Below are positions 8,485-16,202 of a stretch of DNA of 39,812 bases, in pieces; within the stretch, counting starts at the first letter, position 1; each line of letters starts with the position of its first letter. Source of the DNA: Minisyncoccota bacterium (GTDB lineage: Bacteria > Patescibacteriota > Minisyncoccia > Phycocordibacterales > JAGLOS01). The notes under the pieces were generated by a model. That model was not told the DNA's origin and did not search any database. It saw nothing but the letters and a program-made list of their open reading frames with translations. Location of the stretch: contig JAGLOS010000003.1 of NCBI GenBank assembly GCA_023137615.1, positions 1 through 39,812 of the forward strand. Reading direction: 5' to 3'. A program made the translations under genes and the position numbers.

Positions 8485-9336
8485 ATGCACGACATTGAAA
8501 CAAAAGACTCTCTTCCTTTCTCACAACTCAAAGAAATACCTCAACCACCAAAGAAACTCTATACTCAAGGAACCCTTCCTCTCTCTGATACAAAATTCCT
8601 TACTGTTGTGGGTTCACGCAAATTTTCCTCATATGGCAAAATGGCATGCGAGAAACTTATTGGTGGTTTGCGAGGATATAACATATCTATAGTATCCGGT
8701 CTTGCCCTCGGTACCGACACCATCGCACACCAAAGCGCACTCGAAGCGGGGCTGCACACGATTGCAGTACCCGGCTCGGGCTTGAATGAAAAAGTGCTAT
8801 ATCCCGCAACTAATAGACAGCTTGCAAAAAAGATCATTGAGCGGGGCGGGCTTTTGATCTCGGAATTCGAGCCCGATTTTAAAGCAACAATTTGGAGCTT
8901 CCCTCAACGTAATCGTATAATGGCGGGACTCGCCGATGCCGTACTTATAATAGAAGCCGCTGAAAAATCCGGTACGCTCATCACTGCGCGAATGGCGACC
9001 GATTACAACAAAGACGTACTCGTCGTACCCGGCTCAATATTTTCTGAAAATTCAAGCGGTACCAATATGCTCATCCGCCTCGGTGCCACTCCCATTAGAA
9101 ACAGCGACGATATACTTGATGCTCTGGATATGGAAAAAACCGAAAAAGAAGAAACGGACCTTTCAGAATTGTCCGAGGAGGAGCAAAAAATAATTATCGC
9201 TCTTGCCGAGCCACTTTCAAAGGATGAACTGTTGCGTCAAAATATTCTTCCCGCAGAAAAGACAAATGCAACGCTTACTCTTCTTGAGATCAAAGGTATT
9301 ATTAAAGAAGTGGGCGGAAAAATATATAGAGTGTAA
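8485..9336 (+). CDS. dprA: DNA processing protein DprA
   Basis: DprA/Smf binds incoming single-stranded DNA and loads RecA during natural transformation. The Rossmann-like core is clear: VGSRKFSSYG, IVSGLALGTDTIAH, PGSGLNEKVLYPATNRQLA, then FPQRNRIMAGLADAVLIIEA and SGTLITARMA. A C-terminal winged-helix region (about 225-283) follows. The open frame begins at 8467, but the ATG at 8485 is preferred because TACAAT at 8473-8478 would overlap the upstream codons. The N-terminal SAM-like domain of larger DprA proteins is missing. It is followed by topA on the same strand, a common pairing. Most CPR bacteria keep competence genes, consistent with DNA uptake. Confidence 0.93.
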   Translation: MHDIETKDSLPFSQLKEIPQPPKKLYTQGTLPLSDTKFLTVVGSRKFSSYGKMACEKLIGGLRGYNISIVSGLALGTDTIAHQSALEAGLHTIAVPGSGLNEKVLYPATNRQLAKKIIERGGLLISEFEPDFKATIWSFPQRNRIMAGLADAVLIIEAAEKSGTLITARMATDYNKDVLVVPGSIFSENSSGTNMLIRLGATPIRNSDDILDALDMEKTEKEETDLSELSEEEQKIIIALAEPLSKDELLRQNILPAEKTNATLTLLEIKGIIKEVGGKIYRV

Positions 9337-9393
9337 AAATAGAAGTATTTTTATGAAAATAAACTTTTCTTCACTTTTCCCCTTGTAAAAAAT

Positions 9394-9423
9394 TTGCCAA
9401 AAAAAATTATTTATAGTACATAT
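9394..9423 (+). promoter_or_regulatory. Possible topA promoter
   Basis: A TTGCCA-like -35 box (9394-9399) and TACATA (9418-9423) are spaced by 18 bp. The topA ATG (9430) follows 6 nt later. Read-through from dprA is also possible. Confidence 0.4.
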
Positions 9424-9429
9424 ACATAG

Positions 9430-11610
9430 ATGAAACTTTTAGTTGTTGAGTCGCCGACAAAAATAAAAACCATTTCCAAGTATTTGGATGACCCGTCATT
9501 TACTGTCAAAGCAAGTGTCGGACACATCCGGGACTTGCCGAAAAGCAATAAAAAAGCCATTGATATAGATGGCGGTTTTGTGCCACATTATGAAACTTCC
9601 AAAGGTAAAGAAAAAGTTATCGCGGAATTAAAAAAATACGCAAAGAAAGCCGATGAGATCCTGCTCGCTACCGACCCCGACCGTGAAGGAGAAGCCATCG
9701 CTTGGCATATTGTGCAAGCATTGGGTATTGAAGGCGACAAGCGGATTAAACGCATTGTTTTCAACGAAATTACCAAATCCGCGGTAGGAGAAGCTCTGAA
9801 AAATCCTCGTACTATTGACCAAGACTTGCGAAAAGCGCAGGAGGCGCGCCGTGTTTTGGATCGTCTCGTGGGATATGACCTATCCGGTCTTATTTGGAAA
9901 AAAGTGCGCTATGGACTTTCTGCCGGACGTGTCCAGTCCCCCGCGCTTCGCATCTTGATGGAACGTGAACGTGAGATTCGCGCATTTGATCCGGAAACAT
10001 TTTGGACAATTACGGCAGAAAACAAAGCATTGAGCGGTTCAACTTTTGAAACAGTTTGCAGTGAAGAACCGCGAGACAAAAAACAAGTGGATGATATTTT
10101 GAAAAAAGGACGCGCGGGCAAATGGTTTGTCCGTGATATTAAAGAAACAGAAGCTAAGCGCACTCCACGCCCGCCATTCACCACTTCCACTCTTCAACAA
10201 ACCGCGAGTTCTCGTCTTGGTTTTGCTCCGTCACGCACCATGGGTGTCGCGCAAAAACTCTACGAAGCTGGTCATATTACATACATGAGAACCGACTCCC
10301 TGACTCTTTCCAAAGAAGCGTTGGGAGCTATCACAAAAACAGTTGCGGAAGAATTTGGCAAAGACTTGCATCAATTCCGAACATACAAAACAAAGTCAAA
10401 GAATGCACAAGAAGCACATGAAGCAATACGTCCATCTCACGTCAACGTAAAGCGCGCCGGAACAACCGACGATCAGAAAAAACTCTATCAACTTATCCGC
10501 GCGCGAACACTCTCCTCACAAATGAGCGACGCGAATATACTGCGAACCAAAGTAACAACAAACACAGAAAAACAAAATGTTCCAGATTTTTCCATCAACG
10601 GTTCGCGTGTTATCTCGCCCGGCTGGCTTCTTGCCGATCCGGCAGCGCGAGGTGAGGATGTTGAACTGCCGGAACTTAAAAAAGATGACAAGATCGAGCT
10701 TCTTTCCATTGATTCGGAAGAAAAACAAACTCAACCACCCAATCGCTACACCGAAGCCGGACTTATCAAAGAGTTGGAAAAACGAGGGATAGGACGACCA
10801 AGTACATATGCGAGTATTATGAGAACGATCGTAGACCGCGGATATGTGGAGAAACAAGGTCGCACACTTTTCCCCACCGACACGGGCGATGTGGTAAGTA
10901 GTTTTCTGGAAGAACATTTTACAAAATATATCAGCGACGATTTCACGGCGCAGATGGAAGATGAGCTTGATGAGATCGCGGAAGGAAAACGTGAATATGC
11001 AAAAATGCTTAAAGAATTTTACACACCGTTTTCAAAAGAAGTAACGTCAAAAGACAAGATTGAGAAAATTACCAATTTGGGTGATGCGCCGGAAGAATTC
11101 AAATGTCCAAAATGCGGAAAAAATATGGTCATCAAACTTGCCAAAAACGGTAAATTCATGAGCTGTTCTGACTTCCCTGATTGTGTAGGAGCAAGAACAA
11201 TTGAAGGAAAAGAATTGGAAGGTCCCAAAGAGATCGGAAAAGATTGCCCAAAATGCAAAGACGGAAAACTGGTAGAACGCGAAGGACGTTTTGGCATGTT
11301 TATCTCATGCAGTAACTATCCAAAATGTAAATACATTGAAGAATCTGAAGAAGAGAAGAAACGAAAATCAACCGGTATAAAATGTCCACTTTGTGACGAC
11401 GGCGAAATGATAGAGCGGCGCGGACGATTTGGATTATTTTACAGTTGCTCAAATTATCCTGACTGCAAGCATGCAATCAAAGCAAAGCCAACAGGTAATT
11501 TTTGTCCTGAATGTGGCGCGCTTATGATGGAGGGAACTAAAACCATCCCGGAGCGTTGTTCTGTAAAGACATGCAAAATGCACAATCCTCATAAATTGGA
11601 TAAAAAATAA
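9430..11610 (+). CDS. topA: DNA topoisomerase I (type IA)
   Basis: Relaxes negative supercoils through a transient 5'-phosphotyrosine link. The N-terminal Toprim domain (LLVVESPTKIKTISKYL; LATDPDREGEAIAWHI) and the active-site segment ITYMRTDS with catalytic Tyr285 are intact. AHEAIRPSH and RGIGRPSTYA mark the core. The C-terminus has four Cys4 zinc ribbons: CPKC..CSDFPDC, CPKC..CSNYPKC, CPLC..CSNYPDC and a final CPEC..C..C. At 726 residues the length is normal for a zinc-ribbon-bearing TopA. A weak inverted repeat around 11633-11664 may end its transcript. Confidence 0.97.
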   Translation: MKLLVVESPTKIKTISKYLDDPSFTVKASVGHIRDLPKSNKKAIDIDGGFVPHYETSKGKEKVIAELKKYAKKADEILLATDPDREGEAIAWHIVQALGIEGDKRIKRIVFNEITKSAVGEALKNPRTIDQDLRKAQEARRVLDRLVGYDLSGLIWKKVRYGLSAGRVQSPALRILMEREREIRAFDPETFWTITAENKALSGSTFETVCSEEPRDKKQVDDILKKGRAGKWFVRDIKETEAKRTPRPPFTTSTLQQTASSRLGFAPSRTMGVAQKLYEAGHITYMRTDSLTLSKEALGAITKTVAEEFGKDLHQFRTYKTKSKNAQEAHEAIRPSHVNVKRAGTTDDQKKLYQLIRARTLSSQMSDANILRTKVTTNTEKQNVPDFSINGSRVISPGWLLADPAARGEDVELPELKKDDKIELLSIDSEEKQTQPPNRYTEAGLIKELEKRGIGRPSTYASIMRTIVDRGYVEKQGRTLFPTDTGDVVSSFLEEHFTKYISDDFTAQMEDELDEIAEGKREYAKMLKEFYTPFSKEVTSKDKIEKITNLGDAPEEFKCPKCGKNMVIKLAKNGKFMSCSDFPDCVGARTIEGKELEGPKEIGKDCPKCKDGKLVEREGRFGMFISCSNYPKCKYIEESEEEKKRKSTGIKCPLCDDGEMIERRGRFGLFYSCSNYPDCKHAIKAKPTGNFCPECGALMMEGTKTIPERCSVKTCKMHNPHKLDKK

Positions 11611-11699
11611 AATATCGTGGTATCATTAAATCACAAATTAGATGATTGAATTCTCTTAATTTGTAATATCCTAAAAAGAATCCTGAAATTCTGAGACAA

Positions 11700-12368
11700 A
11701 TGAGAGTAAAAACAAACAATAAACTACTAAAAACCATTTATTATCTGGCAAGTATTACACTAATACTTGCCATACTTTGTACACTTTTTTATGTGTTTTG
11801 GTTTTTAAGAGATCCTATAAGAACAGTTCCGGAAGGAAATTTAATCCTAAGTCCTGCTGACGGCAAAGTTGTAAGACTGTTTAAAACAACCGACACCGAG
11901 TCTCTTGATATTGATAAAGGAATATTGGGTGGAATAAAAACGACTGCTTCCGAAATATCAGATTCCGCTTATATTTTGGTAATTATGATGACACCTTTTG
12001 ACGTACATTATCAGAGAGCTCCGATAGAAGGAACTATCAGATCTGTGGAATACAAAGAAGGATCTTTTTTAAATATAATGGATGATGCGAGGTCGTTGGT
12101 TGCTTTTAATAATGAAAAAAATGAAATAGTAATGAGCGGAAACAGAAACGGAGAAGAGTTTGATATAAAAATAATACAAGTAGCGGGATTTTTGGTCAGA
12201 AGAATTGTAGATTATGTTGATGTGTCACAAATAGTGGAAAAAGGTGAACATATCGGGTTAATTAAATTTGGAAGCATGGTTGTTATGATCTTCCCCGACA
12301 CCTTTGATCCAATGGTCTCAGAAGGAGATTATATTTATGGAGCTGAAACCGTTATTGCCGAATACTGA
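11700..12368 (+). CDS. Phosphatidylserine decarboxylase-like protein (pyruvoyl enzyme)
   Basis: 222 residues. An N-terminal transmembrane helix (about 12-35) is followed by the short PSD fold: SPADGKVV (Asp54), MMTPFDVHYQRAP (His103) and the self-cleavage site KFGSMVV (Gly191-Ser192). Cleavage there would leave a pyruvoyl group on the small chain. PSD enzymes turn phosphatidylserine into phosphatidylethanolamine in the membrane. No phosphatidylserine synthase is nearby, so the true substrate is open. It heads a block of four plus-strand genes that are visibly more AT-rich than topA before it and xth after it, which hints at acquisition by transfer. The stop is TGA. Confidence 0.88.
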   Translation: MRVKTNNKLLKTIYYLASITLILAILCTLFYVFWFLRDPIRTVPEGNLILSPADGKVVRLFKTTDTESLDIDKGILGGIKTTASEISDSAYILVIMMTPFDVHYQRAPIEGTIRSVEYKEGSFLNIMDDARSLVAFNNEKNEIVMSGNRNGEEFDIKIIQVAGFLVRRIVDYVDVSQIVEKGEHIGLIKFGSMVVMIFPDTFDPMVSEGDYIYGAETVIAEY

Positions 12369-12391
12369 TCGTTTACTAAGATCAGATCATT

Positions 12392-12907
12392 ATGGAACAT
12401 ATTAATATTGAAATAAAAACCAGATCAAATGATCAAGATGCGATTAGGAAAATCTTAAGCTCAAAAAATGCTGAGTTCAAAGGAGCTGATCATCAAATTG
12501 ACACTTACTTTAAAATAAATTTTGGCAGATTGAAATTAAGAGAAGGAAAAATTGAAAATCATCTCATTCATTATCAAAGAGAAGACAAAGAAGGTCCAAA
12601 ACGATCAGACGTTATTTTATTTGAGTCTGACCCAAAATCTTCTTTAAAAGAAATTTTGACAAAAGCATTGGGGGTTTTGGTTGTGGTTGATAAAAAAAGA
12701 GAAATATATTTTATAGATAATGTAAAATTTCATATTGATATAGTTGAAAATTTGGGTACGTTTGTTGAAATTGAAGCCATTGATAATGATGGAAACATAG
12801 GTAAAGATAAGTTACTGGAACAATGCCAATTTTTCCTTGACCTGTTTAATATCTCTCAAGAAGATCTGATCCCGGTTTCCTACAGCGATCTATTATTGCA
12901 AAAATAA
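12392..12907 (+). CDS. CYTH-domain protein (class IV adenylate cyclase / triphosphatase family)
   Basis: A 171-residue single-domain protein. The CYTH tunnel signature is seen as INIEIKTR at the N-terminus, GRLKLREGK, IHYQREDKEGPKRSD, DKKREIYFIDNVKFHID and FVEIEAID. These supply the alternating acidic and basic residues that bind metal and triphosphate. The N-terminal motif is EIK, slightly reduced from ExExK. Family members include CyaB-type adenylate cyclases and inorganic or thiamine triphosphatases, and the sequence alone does not decide which. It lies 23 nt after the PSD-like gene in the same AT-rich block and is probably co-transcribed. Confidence 0.85.
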   Translation: MEHINIEIKTRSNDQDAIRKILSSKNAEFKGADHQIDTYFKINFGRLKLREGKIENHLIHYQREDKEGPKRSDVILFESDPKSSLKEILTKALGVLVVVDKKREIYFIDNVKFHIDIVENLGTFVEIEAIDNDGNIGKDKLLEQCQFFLDLFNISQEDLIPVSYSDLLLQK

Positions 12908-12972
12908 CAGGCTGTATTTCAACTTAAATTAAAAATCCTTTTGATCTATTGGAAAACAAAAAAACAAAAAAC

Positions 12973-13461
12973 ATGATTATCTTTATAAACGGATCAATAA
13001 ATGCTGGAAAAACCACTGTCGCAAAAATGCTTACGACAAAGATTCCCCAAACTGCTAATATTGAAATGGACGAATTACGTAATTTTATTGATTGGTTGGA
13101 AATTGATAAAGCGATACCGATCAATCTGGAAAACGCAGTTTTAATTATCAAAAATTTTGCCAAACATGACTATAATGTTGTTGTACCCTATCCTCTATCA
13201 CAAGATAATTATGAATACTTGAGCCACGAATTAAGTGATTTTTCCAAACAACTATATTTTTTTACACTGTCTCCAGATATTAAAAAAGCTCAGATGAGCA
13301 CAGAAGACCGAAAAATATCACAATGGGAACACAGCCGCATCCAACATCATTATGATGTTGGCATCAATAACCCCTCCTTTGGTAAAATTATTGATAACAC
13401 CAAACAAACACCTGAAGAAACCGCTAACGAAATTTTGTCGCATTTAACAACTAATAATTAG
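12973..13461 (+). CDS. P-loop NTPase/kinase of unknown substrate
   Basis: About 162 residues. The protein opens directly into a beta strand and Walker A (IIFINGSINAGKTTVAKML), followed by IEMDELRNF, where the Asp resembles the substrate-side acid of small-molecule kinases. VVVPYPLS and a C-terminal helix typical of AAA_33 or chloramphenicol-phosphotransferase-like kinases come later. I prefer the ATG at 12973. A TTG at 12949 would add eight Lys-rich residues and overlap nothing useful. No substrate can be named. It is third in the AT-rich block, and its position after a CYTH protein may point to phosphate or nucleotide chemistry, but this is guesswork. Confidence 0.75.
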   Translation: MIIFINGSINAGKTTVAKMLTTKIPQTANIEMDELRNFIDWLEIDKAIPINLENAVLIIKNFAKHDYNVVVPYPLSQDNYEYLSHELSDFSKQLYFFTLSPDIKKAQMSTEDRKISQWEHSRIQHHYDVGINNPSFGKIIDNTKQTPEETANEILSHLTTNN

Positions 13462-13471
13462 ACCAAACAAT

Positions 13472-13840
13472 ATGAAAGTAAATTATAAAAGGTATTTTTT
13501 TTATTTATGTAGATGGCAACTAAGTACCCCTCTTTTGGCTGGAGTATTAATATGGTTATCAACATACGATAAATGGACTGCAACAATTATTGCTAACCTT
13601 ATTGGAGGATTGATCTTTTTTTGGGTTGATAGATTTATTTTTAGAACAAATTTTTTGTCTGCTCAGTGGGAGGTCAAAGAAAACATCAAATGTTCTGATT
13701 GCGGAAAAACCACGAGAGGATATAGACTTACAAAAACATCAAATTATGATAAAAGCGAGGATAAAACTCCAAAATTTAGGTGTGAAGAATGTTCTGAGAA
13801 AAAAACTAAATTCCTAAGAGAACAAGGGATAAAAGTATGA
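13472..13840 (+). CDS. Small membrane protein with C-terminal zinc ribbon
   Basis: 122 residues. Two transmembrane helices (about 14-31 and 37-54, ending WVDRFIF) are followed by a soluble C-terminus with two CxxC pairs (Cys74/Cys77 and Cys104/Cys107) that look like a zinc ribbon. The membrane part resembles the last half of GtrA-like proteins, but the match is weak. It starts 10 nt after the kinase gene, so it is the last gene of the AT-rich block, and it is followed by a perfect AT palindrome. The function is unknown. Confidence 0.7.
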   Translation: MKVNYKRYFFYLCRWQLSTPLLAGVLIWLSTYDKWTATIIANLIGGLIFFWVDRFIFRTNFLSAQWEVKENIKCSDCGKTTRGYRLTKTSNYDKSEDKTPKFRCEECSEKKTKFLREQGIKV

Positions 13841-13859
13841 AACTATTTTGGATTTTTGT

Positions 13860-13885
13860 TTTACTTAATTTATAAATTAAGTAAA
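13860..13885. terminator. Perfect 26-bp AT palindrome between convergent genes
   Basis: The sequence TTTACTTAATTT and its mirror complement form a perfect palindrome in the 65-bp gap between the zinc-ribbon membrane gene (plus) and xth (minus). The position suits a bidirectional transcription end, although the stem has only one G-C pair per arm. It could also be a protein site. Confidence 0.5.
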
Positions 13886-13905
13886 GAATTCAACCTAAAT
13901 AATTT

Positions 13906-14673
13906 TTATTTTAACTCAATGATTATTGGGCAATGGTCAGAGCCGTAAACATTGTCTAAAATATTAGCGCTTTTTAGACGCGGTATTAAATTATTGGAGA
14001 CAAAAAAATAATCTATTCTCCAGCCCACATTGCGGTCTCGGGCGCGAGTTTTCATGTCCCAATATGAGTAAGCATCCGCTTTGTTTGGATAAAAATGACG
14101 GAAAATGTCCGTGTATCCGGCGTTTATAACCTCATCGATCCACGCACGCTCAATCGGCAAGAAGCCGGTATTTTTTTCATTTTCCTTTGATCGCGCAAGA
14201 TCGATCGCCTCATGTGCCGTATTCACATCACCGCAAAAAATAACACTCTTCCCTTCTTTTCGTAAATTTTGTATATACATCAAAAACTCGTCATAAAAAT
14301 CAAGTTTGTATGCAAGTCTTACCGGTCCTCCACCGCCATTTGGAAAATATACATTGAGAAGCACAAAATCCTTAAAGTGCGCCTCGACGATCCTTCCCTC
14401 CTGATCAAATTTCTTAATACCCATACCATACTTCACTTTAAGTGGCTTTTCTCTGGTATAGATCGCAGTACCGCTATAGCCCTTCTTTACTTGCGACCAT
14501 GAAAAGAAAGAATGATATCCTTTAACCTCGCGTACCTCATCGGGCAATTGGTCCGGGTGCGCCTTTGTCTCTTGCAGACAAAAAATATCGGGGTCGAGTT
14601 TTAAAAACTTCTCCCAATACCCATTGCGATGCACCGCCCGCAGACCATTTACATTCCAAGAAACAATTTTCAT
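13906..14673 (-). CDS. xth: Exodeoxyribonuclease III (AP endonuclease)
   Basis: A 255-residue EEP-fold nuclease of base-excision repair that cuts at abasic sites and trims 3' ends. Key motifs are complete: ISWN-type KIVSWNVNGLRA at the N-terminus, CLQETK (metal-binding Glu), NVYFPNGG, FCGDVNTAH (Asp/Asn), and YGSDHCPI with the catalytic Asp-His at the end. The length is standard. A TATAGT box (14680-14685) lies 6 nt before the ATG and no Shine-Dalgarno is present, so initiation is probably leaderless. It is divergent from the RelA/SpoT gene. Confidence 0.96.
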   Translation of the reverse strand: MKIVSWNVNGLRAVHRNGYWEKFLKLDPDIFCLQETKAHPDQLPDEVREVKGYHSFFSWSQVKKGYSGTAIYTREKPLKVKYGMGIKKFDQEGRIVEAHFKDFVLLNVYFPNGGGGPVRLAYKLDFYDEFLMYIQNLRKEGKSVIFCGDVNTAHEAIDLARSKENEKNTGFLPIERAWIDEVINAGYTDIFRHFYPNKADAYSYWDMKTRARDRNVGWRIDYFFVSNNLIPRLKSANILDNVYGSDHCPIIIELK

Positions 14674-14741
14674 TTCATTACTATATCATGAATTGTTGAT
14701 AAAATTTTGTCATTCGTCGTATTTTATGTAAGAATTGAATT

Positions 14742-16202
14742 ATGTCAGATGTACAAGAAATTATCAGCTTAATGAAAGAACCGTCGAAAGAAAACGTAGC
14801 GCTTACTAAAAAAGCTTATGAATTTTCTCAAAGGGCTCACGAAGGAGATAAACGTTTTAGCGGCGAACCTTATTTTAATCACGCTTTTGAAACCGCAAAG
14901 AATCTTGCGGAATTTGGTATGGATGCACCGTCTATTGCCGCGGGATTTCTGCATGACACACTTGAAGATGGCAACACTGACGAAAAAACACTCGAGAAAG
15001 AGTTCGGGAAAGAGGTCTCTTTCCTCGTCGAAGGAGTAACCAAACTCGGTAAACTAAAATATCGTGGGCTTGAAAGACACGCCGAAAGCTTGCGAAAACT
15101 TTTTATTGCCACAGCAAAAGACGCACGCGTACTTATCATAAAACTCGCCGACCGACTTCACAATGTTTCAACACTTGACGGGCACCCGGAAAAGGAAAAA
15201 CGTTACCGTATCGCCCTCGAAACTCTTGAGATATATGTGCCTCTTGCAGATAGACTTGGTATGGGTCGTCTCCACGGAGAACTTGAAGACTACGTTTTCC
15301 CATATGTATTCCCCGAGGAATATAAAAAAACAAAAGAGATAATGAAGAAAAAAAGGGCTGACCACGAAAAACACCTCGAAAAGTTTCGTCGATCTCTTCA
15401 AAAAGAACTCGCCGGGCATGGAGTAAAAAACTTTAAGACAAGCTATCGTGTCAAACATCTTTACAGTCTTTACAAAAAACTACTTAGAAAAGAGATGGAT
15501 ATCGATAAAATCTATGATATCACGGCACTTCGAATAACTACGGAAACTGTCGGGGAATGCTATCAGGTGCTCGGTATCATACATGGAATATGGAAGCCCC
15601 TGCCCGGTCGTATTAAAGATTACATTGCTCTTCCAAAACCAAATGGATATCAAAGCATTCACACAACCGTCTTTACCGGGGACGGCGCTATCGTTGAAAT
15701 ACAAATACGAACAGAACAAATGCACCGTGAAGCTGAATACGGTATCGCATCACATCTTGCATACAAGAAAGGTTTCTTTGAAAAATTCAAATCTTCAAAA
15801 AACCGTCAAGCTGTACAAAAAAAACTGGGTTGGATCAATGAGCTCATTCAATGGCAAGAGAATGTTAGTGAAAATAAAAAATTCTTAAAGGAGCTTAAAA
15901 TGGACTTTTTTAAACACCGTGTGTTTGTTTTTACTCCTCATGGAGATGCTATTGATCTCCCCGAAGAATCAACTCCGGTTGATTTTGCATATATGATCCA
16001 CTCTGATATTGGAAACCATCTATCTGGGGCAAAAGTAAATGGGAAAATGGCTTCTATCAAAACCAAACTACGCAATGGCGACATTGTATCCATAGAAACC
16101 AAAAAGAACGCCCACCCGTCACGCAAATGGCTTGAATACGTAAAAACCGGTATGGCACAACGCCATATTCGTCTTTGGCTACAAAAAAATCAACAAAATT
16201 AG
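14742..16202 (+). CDS. Bifunctional (p)ppGpp synthetase/hydrolase (RelA/SpoT family)
   Basis: Makes and degrades the stringent-response alarmone. The N-terminal HD hydrolase domain is intact (YFNHAFETA, GFLHDTLEDG, KLADRLHNVSTL). The synthetase domain has RIKDYIALPKPNGYQSIHTT and VEIQIRTEQMHREAEYG; the RxKD form is the one usual in bifunctional enzymes. A TGS domain follows (VFVFTPHGDAIDLP...FAYMIHSDIG). The protein stops after TGS at 486 residues, so the helical, zinc-finger and ACT parts of long Rel proteins are missing. Both activities are expected, but ribosome sensing may differ. Its stop overlaps the convergent parB stop. Confidence 0.95.
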   Translation: MSDVQEIISLMKEPSKENVALTKKAYEFSQRAHEGDKRFSGEPYFNHAFETAKNLAEFGMDAPSIAAGFLHDTLEDGNTDEKTLEKEFGKEVSFLVEGVTKLGKLKYRGLERHAESLRKLFIATAKDARVLIIKLADRLHNVSTLDGHPEKEKRYRIALETLEIYVPLADRLGMGRLHGELEDYVFPYVFPEEYKKTKEIMKKKRADHEKHLEKFRRSLQKELAGHGVKNFKTSYRVKHLYSLYKKLLRKEMDIDKIYDITALRITTETVGECYQVLGIIHGIWKPLPGRIKDYIALPKPNGYQSIHTTVFTGDGAIVEIQIRTEQMHREAEYGIASHLAYKKGFFEKFKSSKNRQAVQKKLGWINELIQWQENVSENKKFLKELKMDFFKHRVFVFTPHGDAIDLPEESTPVDFAYMIHSDIGNHLSGAKVNGKMASIKTKLRNGDIVSIETKKNAHPSRKWLEYVKTGMAQRHIRLWLQKNQQN

